Assembly (NCBI RefSeq): GCF_019343195.1
Contig: NZ_RPHB01000006.1
Span: forward strand, 1 to 64,000
Source: Arthrospiribacter ruber
GTDB lineage: Bacteria; Bacteroidota; Bacteroidia; Cytophagales; Cyclobacteriaceae
DNA: 64,000 nt
Direction of reading: 5' to 3'
The notes beneath the pieces are model-generated. The model was not told where the DNA came from and ran no database searches. It saw only the letters and a list, made by a program, of their open reading frames with translations. Below are positions 16,924-26,401 of this stretch, piece by piece (the stretch's first letter is position 1; every line of letters begins with the position of its first letter). The translations under genes were made by a program, and so were the position numbers.

Positions 16924-19900
16924 TTAAAATCCTAACTGTACACCGATCTGATAACTTTTTACGATTGGAATCTGACCGAGACCTCCGCCTGCAAACTCCG
17001 GATCGTAACCAGGGTAGTCAGAATATGTCCACAAATTCATACCCTGTGCGTATACTCTCGCTCTGGACAAACCTAAGTTTCTGATGGTATTTGGATTGAA
17101 AGAGTATCCAACTTGCAATTGGGCAAGACGGATAAAGTCTGCTCTCAACAAAGCTGCAGAACCGAAGTTTCTTCCTTGGCTTCTCACCTCATTACCACCG
17201 TTGGCATTACCCACGTGTCTTGGAATATCGGTCATATCACCAGGAGCTGTCCATTGTCGGTCCACTACATCTCTAAGTGCATTCAGCGCCAATCGGGTAC
17301 CTGACTCTCTCAGGAAGTTGTACTGACCATCTGATACTATAGCTCCATATTCGTAAGTGAAGAAAGCAGTCAATTCAAAACCTTTATATCTGAAGGTATT
17401 GTTGAAACCACCATAATAAGGTGCCAAGTTGGATCCAAAATAAACCCTGTCAGCAGCTACCGGGAGATATGTTCTGTTTCCATTTGCATCTAACCACATT
17501 GGACGACCAGTAGCAGGGTTGACTCCAACATATTCAGCCACAAAATGTGATCCTGGAGCTTGAACTCCTGGGAACGGAGGGTTACCGACAGGCTGTCCTA
17601 CTGCAATACCTGGGTTAGCTGGAAGGAAGTCCAAATCATCATACAAGGAAACTACTTCGTTTCTGATGTATGTGAAATTGAATGAAGTTCTCCAAGAGAA
17701 TCCATTTCTGTCAAAATTGACCGTGTTCACTTCAAATTCCACACCTCTGTTCATCAATTCTCCAACGTTGTTAGCAATATCACTAAAACCATTGGTCCAT
17801 AGGATAGGCTGATTCAACAAAAGATCTTTAGTTCTTTGGTCGAACAATTCGATGGAACCCGTTACCCTGTTATTGAAGAAACCGTAATCAATACCCAAAT
17901 TGATGGTTTGGTTTGTTTCCCAACCAAGGTCAAGGTTGGCCAAAGAAGTAGGTCTGATACCTGCGTTTCCGGCATAGTTACCTGCAGTAGGAGCGCCGTA
18001 AAGGCCTCTTGCTGCGAAGTTACCGATCTGATCATTACCTGCTCTACCCCAAGATGCTCTAAGCTTCAGGTCAGTGATGATTTCTGAATCTTTCAAGAAG
18101 TCTTCCATGGCAATATTCCAACCAGCTCTTACTGAAGGGAAGATACCGTATTGTGTATTGGCACCGAATCTGGAAGATCCATCATAACGTGCAGTGGCTG
18201 TAAATAGGTATTTTTCTTTGTAGTTATAGTTCGCATTGGCAAATACACCTTGTCTTCTATAACCGGTCCAGAAACCACCCACAAATTCAGGAGTAGCACC
18301 TGAATCGATGTATCTGAATTGGAAAGTTGGGAAACCAATCGCTTCACCGTTCAATCCTTCTCTTGTTTCGGACACATATTCAAACCCACCAAGCACCGCA
18401 AGGTTATGTACATTGTTGAAGGTCTTGTTCCAGTTTACAGTATGAGTGGTGATAAATCTTGTTCTCCAGTCATTGGCAGCAGTTGCTCTACCTCTTACAC
18501 CGGCTCCGTCAGGAGTCCTTGGGTCTCTGAACCTGTTTTCAGTGATCAGTCTGTAGTCGATACCTACTAAACCTCTGTAGGTAATGTTGTCCGCGATTTT
18601 ATAAGTAGCTACCCCGTTACCCACTACTGCATTTGTAGTAACAGTACCAGAGTTGAAGTCATTTACCAATACAATATTTTGGTTCAATACACCTCTGATA
18701 GTGGTATTGTAGCTTCCGTCTTCGTTGAAGATGGCATTGTGTGGCAATACTGTTGAAGCAGAGAAAGCCGGGTTACCCAAGAAAGAACCATCGATAGAGA
18801 ATGGTGCATTTTGGGTGATAGTTGACATGTTGATATTGGTTTCCAATGTCAATCTGTCATTCGCTTTGTGCTGTAAAGAAGTCCTAAATGTACCTCTTTC
18901 GAAGTCAACAGGACGGAAAGAAGACTCTTGATAATTATAAGAACCAGATACAAAGAAGGTAGTCCTGTCATCACCACCGGATACGTTCAGTTCATAAGTC
19001 TGAAGTCGACCTCTGCCCATCACTTCTCTTTGCCAATCGTATGTAGGCAAACCTAAGCCGATAGCGTCAAGTTCTGCCGCACTAAGAGACTCCCAGTTAC
19101 TTGGACGAACTCCCATAGCATTCAAGGCATTGGCTTGAGGATTGGCTATTCCTGCATTGGTCAGACCATCTCTTCTCATTGCATACCACTCATCACCACC
19201 TAGCACATCCAAAAATTTCATTGGCTGCGTTTCACCGGCAAAAGCATTGAATTCAAATCTTGCTTTACCTTGCTTACCTTTTTTAGTAGTAATGATCACA
19301 ACACCGTTAGCCGCCTGTGAACCATAAATTGCCGCAGAAGCAGCATCTTTAAGGATCTCCATAGACTCAATGTCGTTGGGATTCAAGAAAGCCAATGGGT
19401 TATCTTGTGTAAAGCTTGCGTTACCTTGGTTATTCAACTGTACACCATCTACGATAAACAAAGGCTCGTTACCGGCAGTAATTGAACCTACACCACGGAT
19501 ACGGATGTTTACCGCACCACCTGGAAGACCGTTGGCAGATCTTACCTGTACACCTGATGCCCTACCTTGTAATGCACGGTCAAATGACTGCATAGGAAGG
19601 TTTTCGATCAATTCTCCTTTTACGGAAGATACCGCACCGGTCACTTCTCTTTTAGGCTGCGTACCATAACCGGTCACGATCACCTCTTCCAAACTTCTCG
19701 TGTCAGGCTGCAACACCACATTCAATTGTGACCTGTTGCCTACATTGAGCTCCTGCATTTCCATACCCACAAATGAAAACACCAAGGTGTTGCTTCCTTG
19801 GGGCACATTCAGTGAAAATTGACCGTCTAAGTCTGTAGCCGTACCGATGGTGGTACCTTTTACTACGACTGACGCACCTGGAATCGGCAATCCATCCTCA

Positions 19901-19995
19901 GCAGAGGTTACCGTTCCAGTCACTACACGTTCTTGGGCAAATGCCGTACTGGCTGCCATCAAGAACGCTAGTCCTAGAAGTAAAATTTTCCTCAT
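16924..19995 (-). CDS. SusC/RagA TonB-dependent outer membrane transporter
   Basis: This 1023-residue transporter imports substrate across the outer membrane with energy from TonB. In order it has a signal peptide (1-20), a carboxypeptidase-regulatory-like domain (about 22-100), the SLEEVIVTGYGTQPKREVTGAVSSV segment that opens the plug (about 101-230), and a large beta-barrel. The C-terminus ends in phenylalanine (GVQLGF), as barrels do. It is the first gene of a SusC-SusD-lipoprotein operon. The upstream 540 bases are very AT-rich and gene-free. No sigma/anti-sigma pair or hybrid two-component regulator is adjacent. Confidence 0.97.
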   Translation of the reverse strand: MRKILLLGLAFLMAASTAFAQERVVTGTVTSAEDGLPIPGASVVVKGTTIGTATDLDGQFSLNVPQGSNTLVFSFVGMEMQELNVGNRSQLNVVLQPDTRSLEEVIVTGYGTQPKREVTGAVSSVKGELIENLPMQSFDRALQGRASGVQVRSANGLPGGAVNIRIRGVGSITAGNEPLFIVDGVQLNNQGNASFTQDNPLAFLNPNDIESMEILKDAASAAIYGSQAANGVVIITTKKGKQGKARFEFNAFAGETQPMKFLDVLGGDEWYAMRRDGLTNAGIANPQANALNAMGVRPSNWESLSAAELDAIGLGLPTYDWQREVMGRGRLQTYELNVSGGDDRTTFFVSGSYNYQESSFRPVDFERGTFRTSLQHKANDRLTLETNINMSTITQNAPFSIDGSFLGNPAFSASTVLPHNAIFNEDGSYNTTIRGVLNQNIVLVNDFNSGTVTTNAVVGNGVATYKIADNITYRGLVGIDYRLITENRFRDPRTPDGAGVRGRATAANDWRTRFITTHTVNWNKTFNNVHNLAVLGGFEYVSETREGLNGEAIGFPTFQFRYIDSGATPEFVGGFWTGYRRQGVFANANYNYKEKYLFTATARYDGSSRFGANTQYGIFPSVRAGWNIAMEDFLKDSEIITDLKLRASWGRAGNDQIGNFAARGLYGAPTAGNYAGNAGIRPTSLANLDLGWETNQTINLGIDYGFFNNRVTGSIELFDQRTKDLLLNQPILWTNGFSDIANNVGELMNRGVEFEVNTVNFDRNGFSWRTSFNFTYIRNEVVSLYDDLDFLPANPGIAVGQPVGNPPFPGVQAPGSHFVAEYVGVNPATGRPMWLDANGNRTYLPVAADRVYFGSNLAPYYGGFNNTFRYKGFELTAFFTYEYGAIVSDGQYNFLRESGTRLALNALRDVVDRQWTAPGDMTDIPRHVGNANGGNEVRSQGRNFGSAALLRADFIRLAQLQVGYSFNPNTIRNLGLSRARVYAQGMNLWTYSDYPGYDPEFAGGGLGQIPIVKSYQIGVQLGF

Positions 19996-20535
19996 AATTA
20001 TGTTATTTGATTTAATGAACTTTCAATTCTATCTATAATCTCCAAATAATGCAAAACCTTTAAAAGAAATTACACTTATATGTTTTGGTATTTAATTTAA
20101 TTTTATTCTGAAAAACGGAAATATGTAGAACAGATATGTATTATTTGGATGTTATTCTCTTCAGGTAAAGAATATTATTCAAATAATCTATATTTAATAA
20201 AATATTATTCTTTTTTAACTTTCCTTAACATTGGGATAACGAAAAGTAACTAATTGATAAAATTAAATAGTACCAATTTTAATTTTTTGAGTATGAAACA
20301 TTAATTATCAAACCAAAAACTATCCATTTATACTTTTTTTGAAAAATTTAATTTTATTTTCTTCCGAAAAATAGAACAATTACAAAAGCATTGATTGAAA
20401 TAAATCATATTGCTATAAAATTAAACTGTTAAAGCTAAAAATTATATTTTTTTAATGGATAAAAAGAGGAAAATTAGAAATAAAATTCTGAAATAAGGCA
20501 ACTAACTAAATAAACGATCACCAAATAGTATTGTT
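19996..20535 (-). promoter_or_regulatory. AT-rich intergenic region upstream of susC
   Basis: This 540-base stretch holds no convincing gene. It is far more AT-rich than its surroundings, with many A and T runs. On the minus strand I found no TAnnTTTG box with a properly spaced TTG. One regularity is visible: AATATTATTC occurs twice, at 20171-20180 and 20201-20210, starts 30 bases apart (about three helical turns). It presumably contains the promoter and regulatory sites of the SusC/SusD operon and the end of the lpxB transcript. Confidence 0.5.
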
Positions 20536-21648
20536 TCAATCATTTCTACCTAATTCTTTAAAAATTTTCTTGGCGACGCATGAAGATGCCGGTAAATCCC
20601 CCAAATTTTCTTTTACCAAATCATAGCCCTGCAAGACTTTCGCTTTCTGAGAAATGTCACTCAGGAGGAGATTGAGTTCACGTGCTACAGAATTACTTCT
20701 AAAATCACTTTGAATAAGTTCTTTAACCACCTCTTTTCCCGCTATAAGGTTAACCAATGAAATAAACGGAACCCTGATAAGTCTTTTGGCTATGGCATAA
20801 CTTATCGAACTGGTCTTATACACGACGACTTGTGGTACCCTGAAAATCGCTGTTTCCAGTGTAGCCGTACCAGAAGTCACGATCGCAGCGGTGGCATGAT
20901 GTAATAGGTCGTAAGTTTGGTCAAAAACAATCCTGATTCCGGCTTTGATGGCTGGAGTATATGCATCAGGCTTGAGATTGGAAACCCCCGCAATTACAAA
21001 CTGTGCATTGGGGAACTTTCTAACCACTTCCAACATAACAGACAGCATGTTGTCCAGCTCCTGCTGACGGCTGCCCGGGAGCAATGCTATGATAGGCTGA
21101 TAATTAAGCTCGTTCTTCTGATGAAAAAATGGATGAGGTTCAAACTTGGCTATTTCATCCAAAAGGGGATTGCCTACATAATAGGCTTCGACTTCGTATT
21201 TTTGAAAAAATTCCGGCTCGAATGGAAGGATGCAATACACATGATCGGTAAACCTTTTGATTTTAAGCGCGCGGCTCTGGTTCCAGGCCCAAACCTTTGG
21301 TGGAATATAATAATGCACCGGAATACCTTTGGATTTGGCAAATGCCGCTATTTTCATGTTGAATCCTCCGAAGTCTACCAAAATCAAAGCATCCGGCCGG
21401 AAACTCATTAAGTCTGACTTGACCAAAGACAGGTATTTGAGAACCTTCCTGAACCCGAGTACCACTTCCACAAAACCCATCATGGACACCTCTTTGTAAT
21501 GAACCAACAGGTCCATACCGGCATTTTCACAATAGCCACCACCCATACCTCTAAAAACTGCTGCGCTGTCCAGTTTCTGGAGTTCGGTCACAAGATTGGA
21601 CGCATGTAAGTCTCCGGATCTTTCGCCGCAGATGAGGTAGTATTTCAT
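20536..21648 (-). CDS. lpxB: Lipid-A-disaccharide synthase
   Basis: LpxB condenses UDP-2,3-diacylglucosamine with lipid X to form the lipid A disaccharide, at the inner face of the inner membrane. The protein is 370 residues, normal length. The N-terminal ICGERSGDLHASNL motif (about 6-19), the FGGFNMKIA segment, YIPPKVWAWNQ and LPGSRQQEL are diagnostic of this GT19 family. It stands downstream of the pterin synthase gene by 34 bases, with no obvious terminator between, so the two may be cotranscribed. Confidence 0.97.
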   Translation of the reverse strand: MKYYLICGERSGDLHASNLVTELQKLDSAAVFRGMGGGYCENAGMDLLVHYKEVSMMGFVEVVLGFRKVLKYLSLVKSDLMSFRPDALILVDFGGFNMKIAAFAKSKGIPVHYYIPPKVWAWNQSRALKIKRFTDHVYCILPFEPEFFQKYEVEAYYVGNPLLDEIAKFEPHPFFHQKNELNYQPIIALLPGSRQQELDNMLSVMLEVVRKFPNAQFVIAGVSNLKPDAYTPAIKAGIRIVFDQTYDLLHHATAAIVTSGTATLETAIFRVPQVVVYKTSSISYAIAKRLIRVPFISLVNLIAGKEVVKELIQSDFRSNSVARELNLLLSDISQKAKVLQGYDLVKENLGDLPASSCVAKKIFKELGRND

Positions 21649-21682
21649 TGGAAATTTTTATAAAAAAGAATCGGCCAAAAGC

Positions 21683-22102
21683 CTATTCACCATAGTACTC
21701 CACAAAATTTCTGGGCGTCTCATACAAGGTCAGCTTGTACAGACTTCCTTCAGACACGATATTATTGATAGCTGGCTCAAGGATTTTCCAAAACTCCACT
21801 ACCAGATTTTCGCAGCTTGCCATTTTACCTTTCATAAAATCCACATCCATATTGAGGTTTTTATGATCTACTTTGTCAATGACCAGTTCCTTAATCAAAG
21901 TACTCAATGCCTTAAGATCAACCACAAATCCTGTCTCAGGATCAGGCTTTCCCTTCACAGTAACGATAAGCTCAAAATTATGCCCATGCCAATTCACATT
22001 GGAACAAGGCCCAAACACTTCTTTATTTTTCTCTTCTGACCAGTTGGGATTCCAAAGCTTGTGGGCAGCATTGAAATGCTCTTTTCTGCAAACGTGTATC
22101 AT
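21683..22102 (-). CDS. 6-pyruvoyltetrahydropterin synthase-like protein (PTPS/QueD superfamily, CX5HGH type)
   Basis: This belongs to the PTPS/QueD T-fold superfamily. Zinc ligands are the histidine of NAAH and both histidines of HGH; the catalytic set is Cys of PCSNVNWHGH, Asp-His of VDHKN and Glu of LYETP. The cysteine is spaced CX5HGH. Queuosine-pathway QueD enzymes usually have CX3HGH, whereas CX5HGH marks the true PTPS (PTPS-II) that makes 6-pyruvoyltetrahydropterin for tetrahydrobiopterin. The downstream DHKNLNMDV and ETPRNFVEYYGE segments also look like the animal enzyme. An upstream ATG at 22112-22114 would add four residues, but the -7 box at 22130-22123 leaves almost no leader, so I prefer 22102. 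A queE gene lies 2 kb away, so a queuosine role remains possible. Confidence 0.85.
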   Translation of the reverse strand: MIHVCRKEHFNAAHKLWNPNWSEEKNKEVFGPCSNVNWHGHNFELIVTVKGKPDPETGFVVDLKALSTLIKELVIDKVDHKNLNMDVDFMKGKMASCENLVVEFWKILEPAINNIVSEGSLYKLTLYETPRNFVEYYGE

Positions 22103-22122
22103 TACTCTATTCAATTGAGTCG

Positions 22123-22130
22123 CAAAAATA
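22123..22130 (-). promoter_or_regulatory. -7 box of the pterin synthase gene
   Basis: On the minus strand TATTTTTG (22130-22123) matches TAnnTTTG. No TTG lies at the right distance upstream, so this is a partial match. Its position favours translation from the second ATG (22102). Confidence 0.4.
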
Positions 22131-22316
22131 AGGAAAAAGATGGGGAAATGATACTGTTAACGCAAATGAGAATGAAAACCAGACAGGTCTGTCCATAGGT
22201 AAATTCAAAAAACCAAAGCAAACTCAAAAGATCCGTCATGTTCGACACCCACTTAATTCATTATTAAAACCCAAAATATCAGTTGGTATCAGAAGCCTCT
22301 GCAAACCTTATCACAA

Positions 22317-24245
22317 TCAATAATTCTCCTGAATAGAAATTGTGATCCTCCTGTTCATTGCCCTGTTTTCAGCAGAGTCATTAGGACGGATGGGCTCTCT
22401 ATCTCCCTTCCCAAGTGGAATTGCCCTGCCTTCTTTGATCCCATTTTCCAACAAATACCGTTTTACACTTTCTGCCCTTCTGAGGCTAAGGTTCTCATTG
22501 TATGATGCACTGCCCACATTGTCGGTATGTCCTACTATATATATATTGACATTATAATTGGTCATCAAAAAATCCCTCAGACGCTTCAGAGAGCTCATAG
22601 ACTCCGGTTTCAATTCATCTTTGTCAAAATCAAAGAAAATATTTTCAAACACAAATTCTTCACCCGGACCTATTGGGGTAAGGGAAATTTCCAGATCCTC
22701 CTGATCCTTAAGATTATCCCGGTCCACATTGTAAATTTTGGGCAGGTATCCTTCTTTTTCTACATAAAGCCCCGAAAATGATTTATCGGGATACAACATC
22801 ATAAAATCTCCCGTTTTGCCATCAGATCTGAATTGGTACATTGTGCTGTCATTGGCAAGGCTCACCAAAGATAGCTTCGCGGCTACTGGCTCGCCTGTTT
22901 TGGAATTGAGCACTTTTCCTTGGGTGACAATCAACTTTTCTCCCAAAGCGATTTCTTCTGGGAATTTAAACCTGTACAGAAATGAACGTTCTACTTTTCC
23001 TTCATTGTAAGAGGTCTCAGTATAGTAGGCATAATCCCTCTGCGCAGTAATAAACAAAGAAAACTGATCCTGATGGTCATTGATGGGATAACCCAGGTTT
23101 TCCGGTTCGGTAAACTCTCCATCTACCACCCTCGATACAAAAAGATCCATCCCACCAAAACCCTGATGGCCATTTGAAGCAAAAAATAAAATCTCATTAT
23201 TGAAATAGATAAAAGGGGATACCTCGTCCCTGGGTGTATTGACTGTAGGGCCCAGATTTTTGGCTTCTGCCCATGAACCATCCTCATTTCTAACGCTGTA
23301 CCAGATATCATTTCCTCCATAGCCTCCCCTTCTGTTGGAAGAGAAAAACAAAATCCTGCCATCGGCCGACAAAGATGGCTGAGATTCCCATGAACGGGAA
23401 TTCACATTTTTGCCCATATTGGTAGAACGCTGCCACTGCCCATTGACCCTATATGCTACATAGAGGTCGCAGCTGCCAAATGAATCCGGTGCATCACAGG
23501 AAGTATAAATCAGGATATTCCCATCTGCGGAAATGGTACAGGTCCCTTCATTATAATAAGTGTTTATATTTTCCGAAATACCTGCCGGGAGCGTCCAAGT
23601 TTCCCCGTCGTCCCCTAGGTAAGATACATAAATATCTTCTTTCTGATTGTCCATCACCCCATCCCTTTTAGTGAAAAGAATCTTTCGGCTGTCCGCAGTA
23701 AGGACAGGAAAATATTGAAGCGTAAACTGATTGATGGGGTCCGGAAGTTTTTCTTTTTTGATAACCAGTTCCTTTTGGAGGTGTTCATTCAAGAAATCCA
23801 TCTGATCCTTGGAGTCTCTGTAGTTTTTTGATCTCTTGAAGTCATCCGAAAGAATAGGGTCAATATCCTGAAATTCCCTCAAAGCTTCCTGAAACTGACC
23901 TAATGAAAGGTAAATATGAGTTTTGAGCCATCCAAAATCCCCTTTTACCTGATCTGAGGCTTTGGCTGCACGCCTTTCCCCCCTTTCGACCACTTCCAAT
24001 GCCTCTTTGGATCTGCCGGTGGTCAGCAATAATCTGCCCCACTTGATATAAGATTCCAAAAAATTTGCCTCTCTGTTGATTGACGCCTTATATTTTTCTA
24101 TGGCTTCATTGTACTGCCTGCGAAGAACCAGTTCATCACCTTCTTCATGCATCTTTATCGCCCTATTGTCTATAATAGAGTATTTCTGTCCAAAACTTGC
24201 CTGGGACAGAAACATGAAGAGAAGAAATGCCAGCGTTAATCTCAT
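22317..24245 (-). CDS. PorE-like OmpA-family envelope protein (TPR, PD40 propeller, CRD, OmpA)
   Basis: This 642-residue protein has a signal peptide (1-19), TPR-like helices (about 20-150) and a six-bladed PD40/WD40-like propeller (about 170-420; repeats such as QPSLSADGRILFFSSNRRGGYGGNDIW and SPFIYFNNEILFFASNGHQGFGGMDLF). A carboxypeptidase-regulatory-like domain (about 430-510) and a C-terminal OmpA peptidoglycan-binding domain (about 525-642; GHTDNVGS, NLSLRRAESVKRYL) follow. The order matches PorE (PG1058) of the Porphyromonas type IX secretion system, which links the machinery to peptidoglycan. It starts 2 bases after the queE stop. Many Bacteroidota have several paralogues of this architecture, so a PorE role is probable, not proven. 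Confidence 0.88.
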   Translation of the reverse strand: MRLTLAFLLFMFLSQASFGQKYSIIDNRAIKMHEEGDELVLRRQYNEAIEKYKASINREANFLESYIKWGRLLLTTGRSKEALEVVERGERRAAKASDQVKGDFGWLKTHIYLSLGQFQEALREFQDIDPILSDDFKRSKNYRDSKDQMDFLNEHLQKELVIKKEKLPDPINQFTLQYFPVLTADSRKILFTKRDGVMDNQKEDIYVSYLGDDGETWTLPAGISENINTYYNEGTCTISADGNILIYTSCDAPDSFGSCDLYVAYRVNGQWQRSTNMGKNVNSRSWESQPSLSADGRILFFSSNRRGGYGGNDIWYSVRNEDGSWAEAKNLGPTVNTPRDEVSPFIYFNNEILFFASNGHQGFGGMDLFVSRVVDGEFTEPENLGYPINDHQDQFSLFITAQRDYAYYTETSYNEGKVERSFLYRFKFPEEIALGEKLIVTQGKVLNSKTGEPVAAKLSLVSLANDSTMYQFRSDGKTGDFMMLYPDKSFSGLYVEKEGYLPKIYNVDRDNLKDQEDLEISLTPIGPGEEFVFENIFFDFDKDELKPESMSSLKRLRDFLMTNYNVNIYIVGHTDNVGSASYNENLSLRRAESVKRYLLENGIKEGRAIPLGKGDREPIRPNDSAENRAMNRRITISIQENY

Positions 24246-24247
24246 GT

Positions 24248-24874
24248 TTATGGAATATCCATAAACTTATGCGTCTGAAGTGAAATTTTCCAATCCGGAT
24301 GGCTTTTCACGTATTCTATGATGCGATCAAGGTGCACACTGGATTTGCTCCATTCAGGCTGCAGGAGTTTATGGCAACTTTTATTTACCAAATCTGCATG
24401 TTTTTCTGCAAAATCAAAGTCAGATGGATGAAAAATAACCACTTTTAACTCATTTGCATGTTCATAAATGCTTGGATGCGGCTTTTTGAATTTTTTAGGA
24501 GAAAAACAGACCCAATCAAAAGTACCCGAAAATGGATGTGCTCCAGATGTCTCTATATTGATGGTAAAACCATTTTTCTTCAATAATCCGGTCAATGGCC
24601 CCAGCTCATACATTAAAGGTTCACCACCTGTTATCACAACCAATCTCCCAGGATATTCAAGGGCTTGGTTGACAATATCCTCAACAGATAATATAGGCCA
24701 CTTCTCTGCCTCCCAGGATTCTTTCACATCACACCACACGCATCCTACATCACATCCACCCAATCTTATAAAATAAGCAGGGGTGCCAGTATGCACCCCT
24801 TCTCCTTGAATGGTATAAAAAGCTTCCATTACCGGAAGCATAATTCCTTGATCTACTGCCTGCTTCTTGTCCAT
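24248..24874 (-). CDS. queE: 7-carboxy-7-deazaguanine synthase (radical SAM)
   Basis: QueE rearranges 6-carboxytetrahydropterin to 7-carboxy-7-deazaguanine in the preQ0/queuosine pathway. The 208-residue protein carries the opening FYTIQGEGVHTGTPAYFIRL, and the radical SAM cluster cysteines Cys41, Cys45 and Cys48 (CX3CX2C, GCDVGCVWCD). GGEP (about 98-101) and TSGAH complete the fold, which is small as in this family. Met1, Met12 and Met16 could each be the start; I keep the first. A PTPS-family gene is 2 kb downstream on the same strand, with the PorE-like gene between. Confidence 0.94.
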   Translation of the reverse strand: MDKKQAVDQGIMLPVMEAFYTIQGEGVHTGTPAYFIRLGGCDVGCVWCDVKESWEAEKWPILSVEDIVNQALEYPGRLVVITGGEPLMYELGPLTGLLKKNGFTINIETSGAHPFSGTFDWVCFSPKKFKKPHPSIYEHANELKVVIFHPSDFDFAEKHADLVNKSCHKLLQPEWSKSSVHLDRIIEYVKSHPDWKISLQTHKFMDIP

Positions 24875-24983
24875 TTCAATTTTTGATAAAGCGGGTAATT
24901 GAACCGCTTGGTCTATGATTTATTAAAAGGACTGCAAAGCTACTGCAATTAATTCCAGATACAAAACCTCACCCTAAAATCGG

Positions 24984-25826
24984 TCATTTGGCCTGGCTCT
25001 TAACCTTATTGATATAGGCAACACTTTGCGGAATCTGCTCTACAGATCTAGAGGACTCATCTTCTATCACCAAATAGTCTATTTTATGCTTGACCGCCAA
25101 TTCTATCAGTGTTTTGATATCGACATCTCCTTCTCCAAGAACCACATTAGTCTCCACATCCCCTCTACCGTCTTTGGATCCTGGAGTTCCTTTTTCCCGG
25201 TCTTTCAGGTGAAGTAATGGATACAGTTTTGGATTTGCTTTGAAATAGGCCACAGGATCTCCTCCGCCCATTTGCACCCAATATACATCCATGTTAAACT
25301 TGTAGTTTTTGGCATTTTTGACCATTTCGTCAAACAATACACCTGAGCCATGTGAAGTAAATTCATAACCGTGAGGATGATACAATAGGGTGATACCTGC
25401 TTTTTTCAACTCTGCCCCTGCTTTATTGAAAATCTCTATCGCTTCTTTGGTTTCCTTTATCGAAAAGCTTCCATCTCCATCATGTGGTATCCAAAAGCAA
25501 GTCGCATATTTTGCTCCATAAGCTTTTGCCTGGTCAATGATCTTCTGGATATTATTGTTTTTCAGGTCATTGTAATCAGCCCCGACTCCTATGACAGAAA
25601 GACCCATTTCGGAGATCATTTTCTTGTATTCTTCTTGGGTCATTCCGTATGTACCTCCTCCTTCAAGATATTTGATTCCCCAGTCAGCTACAAGCTGGTG
25701 CGAACCTTTGACATCATCTTTGGTCTGGTTGCGGAGACTGTACATTTGCAGGGCTATTTCCTGCGCCTGCACTTGGGCTGTCAAAAGAATGGCAAGCCCG
25801 AGCATTAGTGTTGTTATTTTGTTCAT
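24984..25826 (-). CDS. Exported sugar phosphate isomerase/epimerase-like TIM barrel
   Basis: This is a xylose-isomerase-like TIM barrel (AP endonuclease family 2 fold) of about 280 residues. The likely start is ATG 25826; the longer frame would add 11 residues ahead of a clean signal peptide (MNKITTLMLGLAILLTAQVQAQ). Metal-site motifs appear in order: YHPHGYEF, NMDVYWVQMGG, LHLKDREKG and a late VIEDE. Proteins of this kind with a signal peptide occur in Bacteroidota periplasms and are often linked to sugar oxidation or 3-keto-sugar chemistry. The substrate is unknown. It is monocistronic. Confidence 0.85.
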   Translation of the reverse strand: MNKITTLMLGLAILLTAQVQAQEIALQMYSLRNQTKDDVKGSHQLVADWGIKYLEGGGTYGMTQEEYKKMISEMGLSVIGVGADYNDLKNNNIQKIIDQAKAYGAKYATCFWIPHDGDGSFSIKETKEAIEIFNKAGAELKKAGITLLYHPHGYEFTSHGSGVLFDEMVKNAKNYKFNMDVYWVQMGGGDPVAYFKANPKLYPLLHLKDREKGTPGSKDGRGDVETNVVLGEGDVDIKTLIELAVKHKIDYLVIEDESSRSVEQIPQSVAYINKVKSQAK

Positions 25827-26009
25827 GGTCCAATTGGGTTTGATCTGGAATATTGTCAAAAAGCAACAGATTCCACCTTATTTTTTTACGAGTGGAATAT
25901 TTACTTTTTCAATTCTGATTAGATCAATGAAAATACATAAATTGTGTATCAAAGAGCAGGTTTGATATACATTCAAAATAAGGAATCCCAAAACACTAAC
26001 TTAGAAAAA

Positions 26010-26387
26010 ATGAAACATGTAGTAGTCAGCTGGTTTGAAATACCTGTCTCAGATATGGAAAGAGCTATGTCCTTTTACGGAAAAGTTTTTGATTGTCAAT
26101 TGGAAAGAAACCAAATGGGCCCTTTTGATATGGCATGGTTCCCTTGGGACCATGAGCAAAAGGGCGCTGGCGGTAGCCTGGTCAGACACAAGGAGGACTA
26201 CCAGCCCAGTGACAAAGGTGTTTTGGTTTACTTTTCTTCTGAAGACATTGATACTGAACTTTCAAAAGTCAAAGTAGCCGGAGGCAAAGTCCTTCAGGAA
26301 AAAACACTGATTGCAAAGGATGTAGGCTATATGGCACTTTTCACAGATTCTGAAGGAAATAGGATTGCCCTGCATTCGCAACAATGA
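26010..26387 (+). CDS. VOC family (glyoxalase-like) protein
   Basis: This is a 125-residue single-domain VOC protein. It opens HVVVSWFEIPVSDMERAMSFYGKVF and ends with the YMALFTDSEGNRIALHSQ strand typical of this superfamily. The frame continues 22 codons upstream, but ATG 26010 gives the family N-terminus. Proteins of this group are often called glyoxalase or bleomycin-resistance-like, but the real substrate is seldom known. It ends at a strong hairpin that it shares with the convergent rhamnosidase gene. Confidence 0.88.
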   Translation: MKHVVVSWFEIPVSDMERAMSFYGKVFDCQLERNQMGPFDMAWFPWDHEQKGAGGSLVRHKEDYQPSDKGVLVYFSSEDIDTELSKVKVAGGKVLQEKTLIAKDVGYMALFTDSEGNRIALHSQQ

Positions 26388-26401
26388 TCTTCAGTTAAAA
26401 T

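Noticed and set aside
22182-22193. GACAG-GT-CTGTC dyad between the pterin synthase and PorE-like genes
   Set aside because: Only five pairs, expected by chance in a gap of this size.
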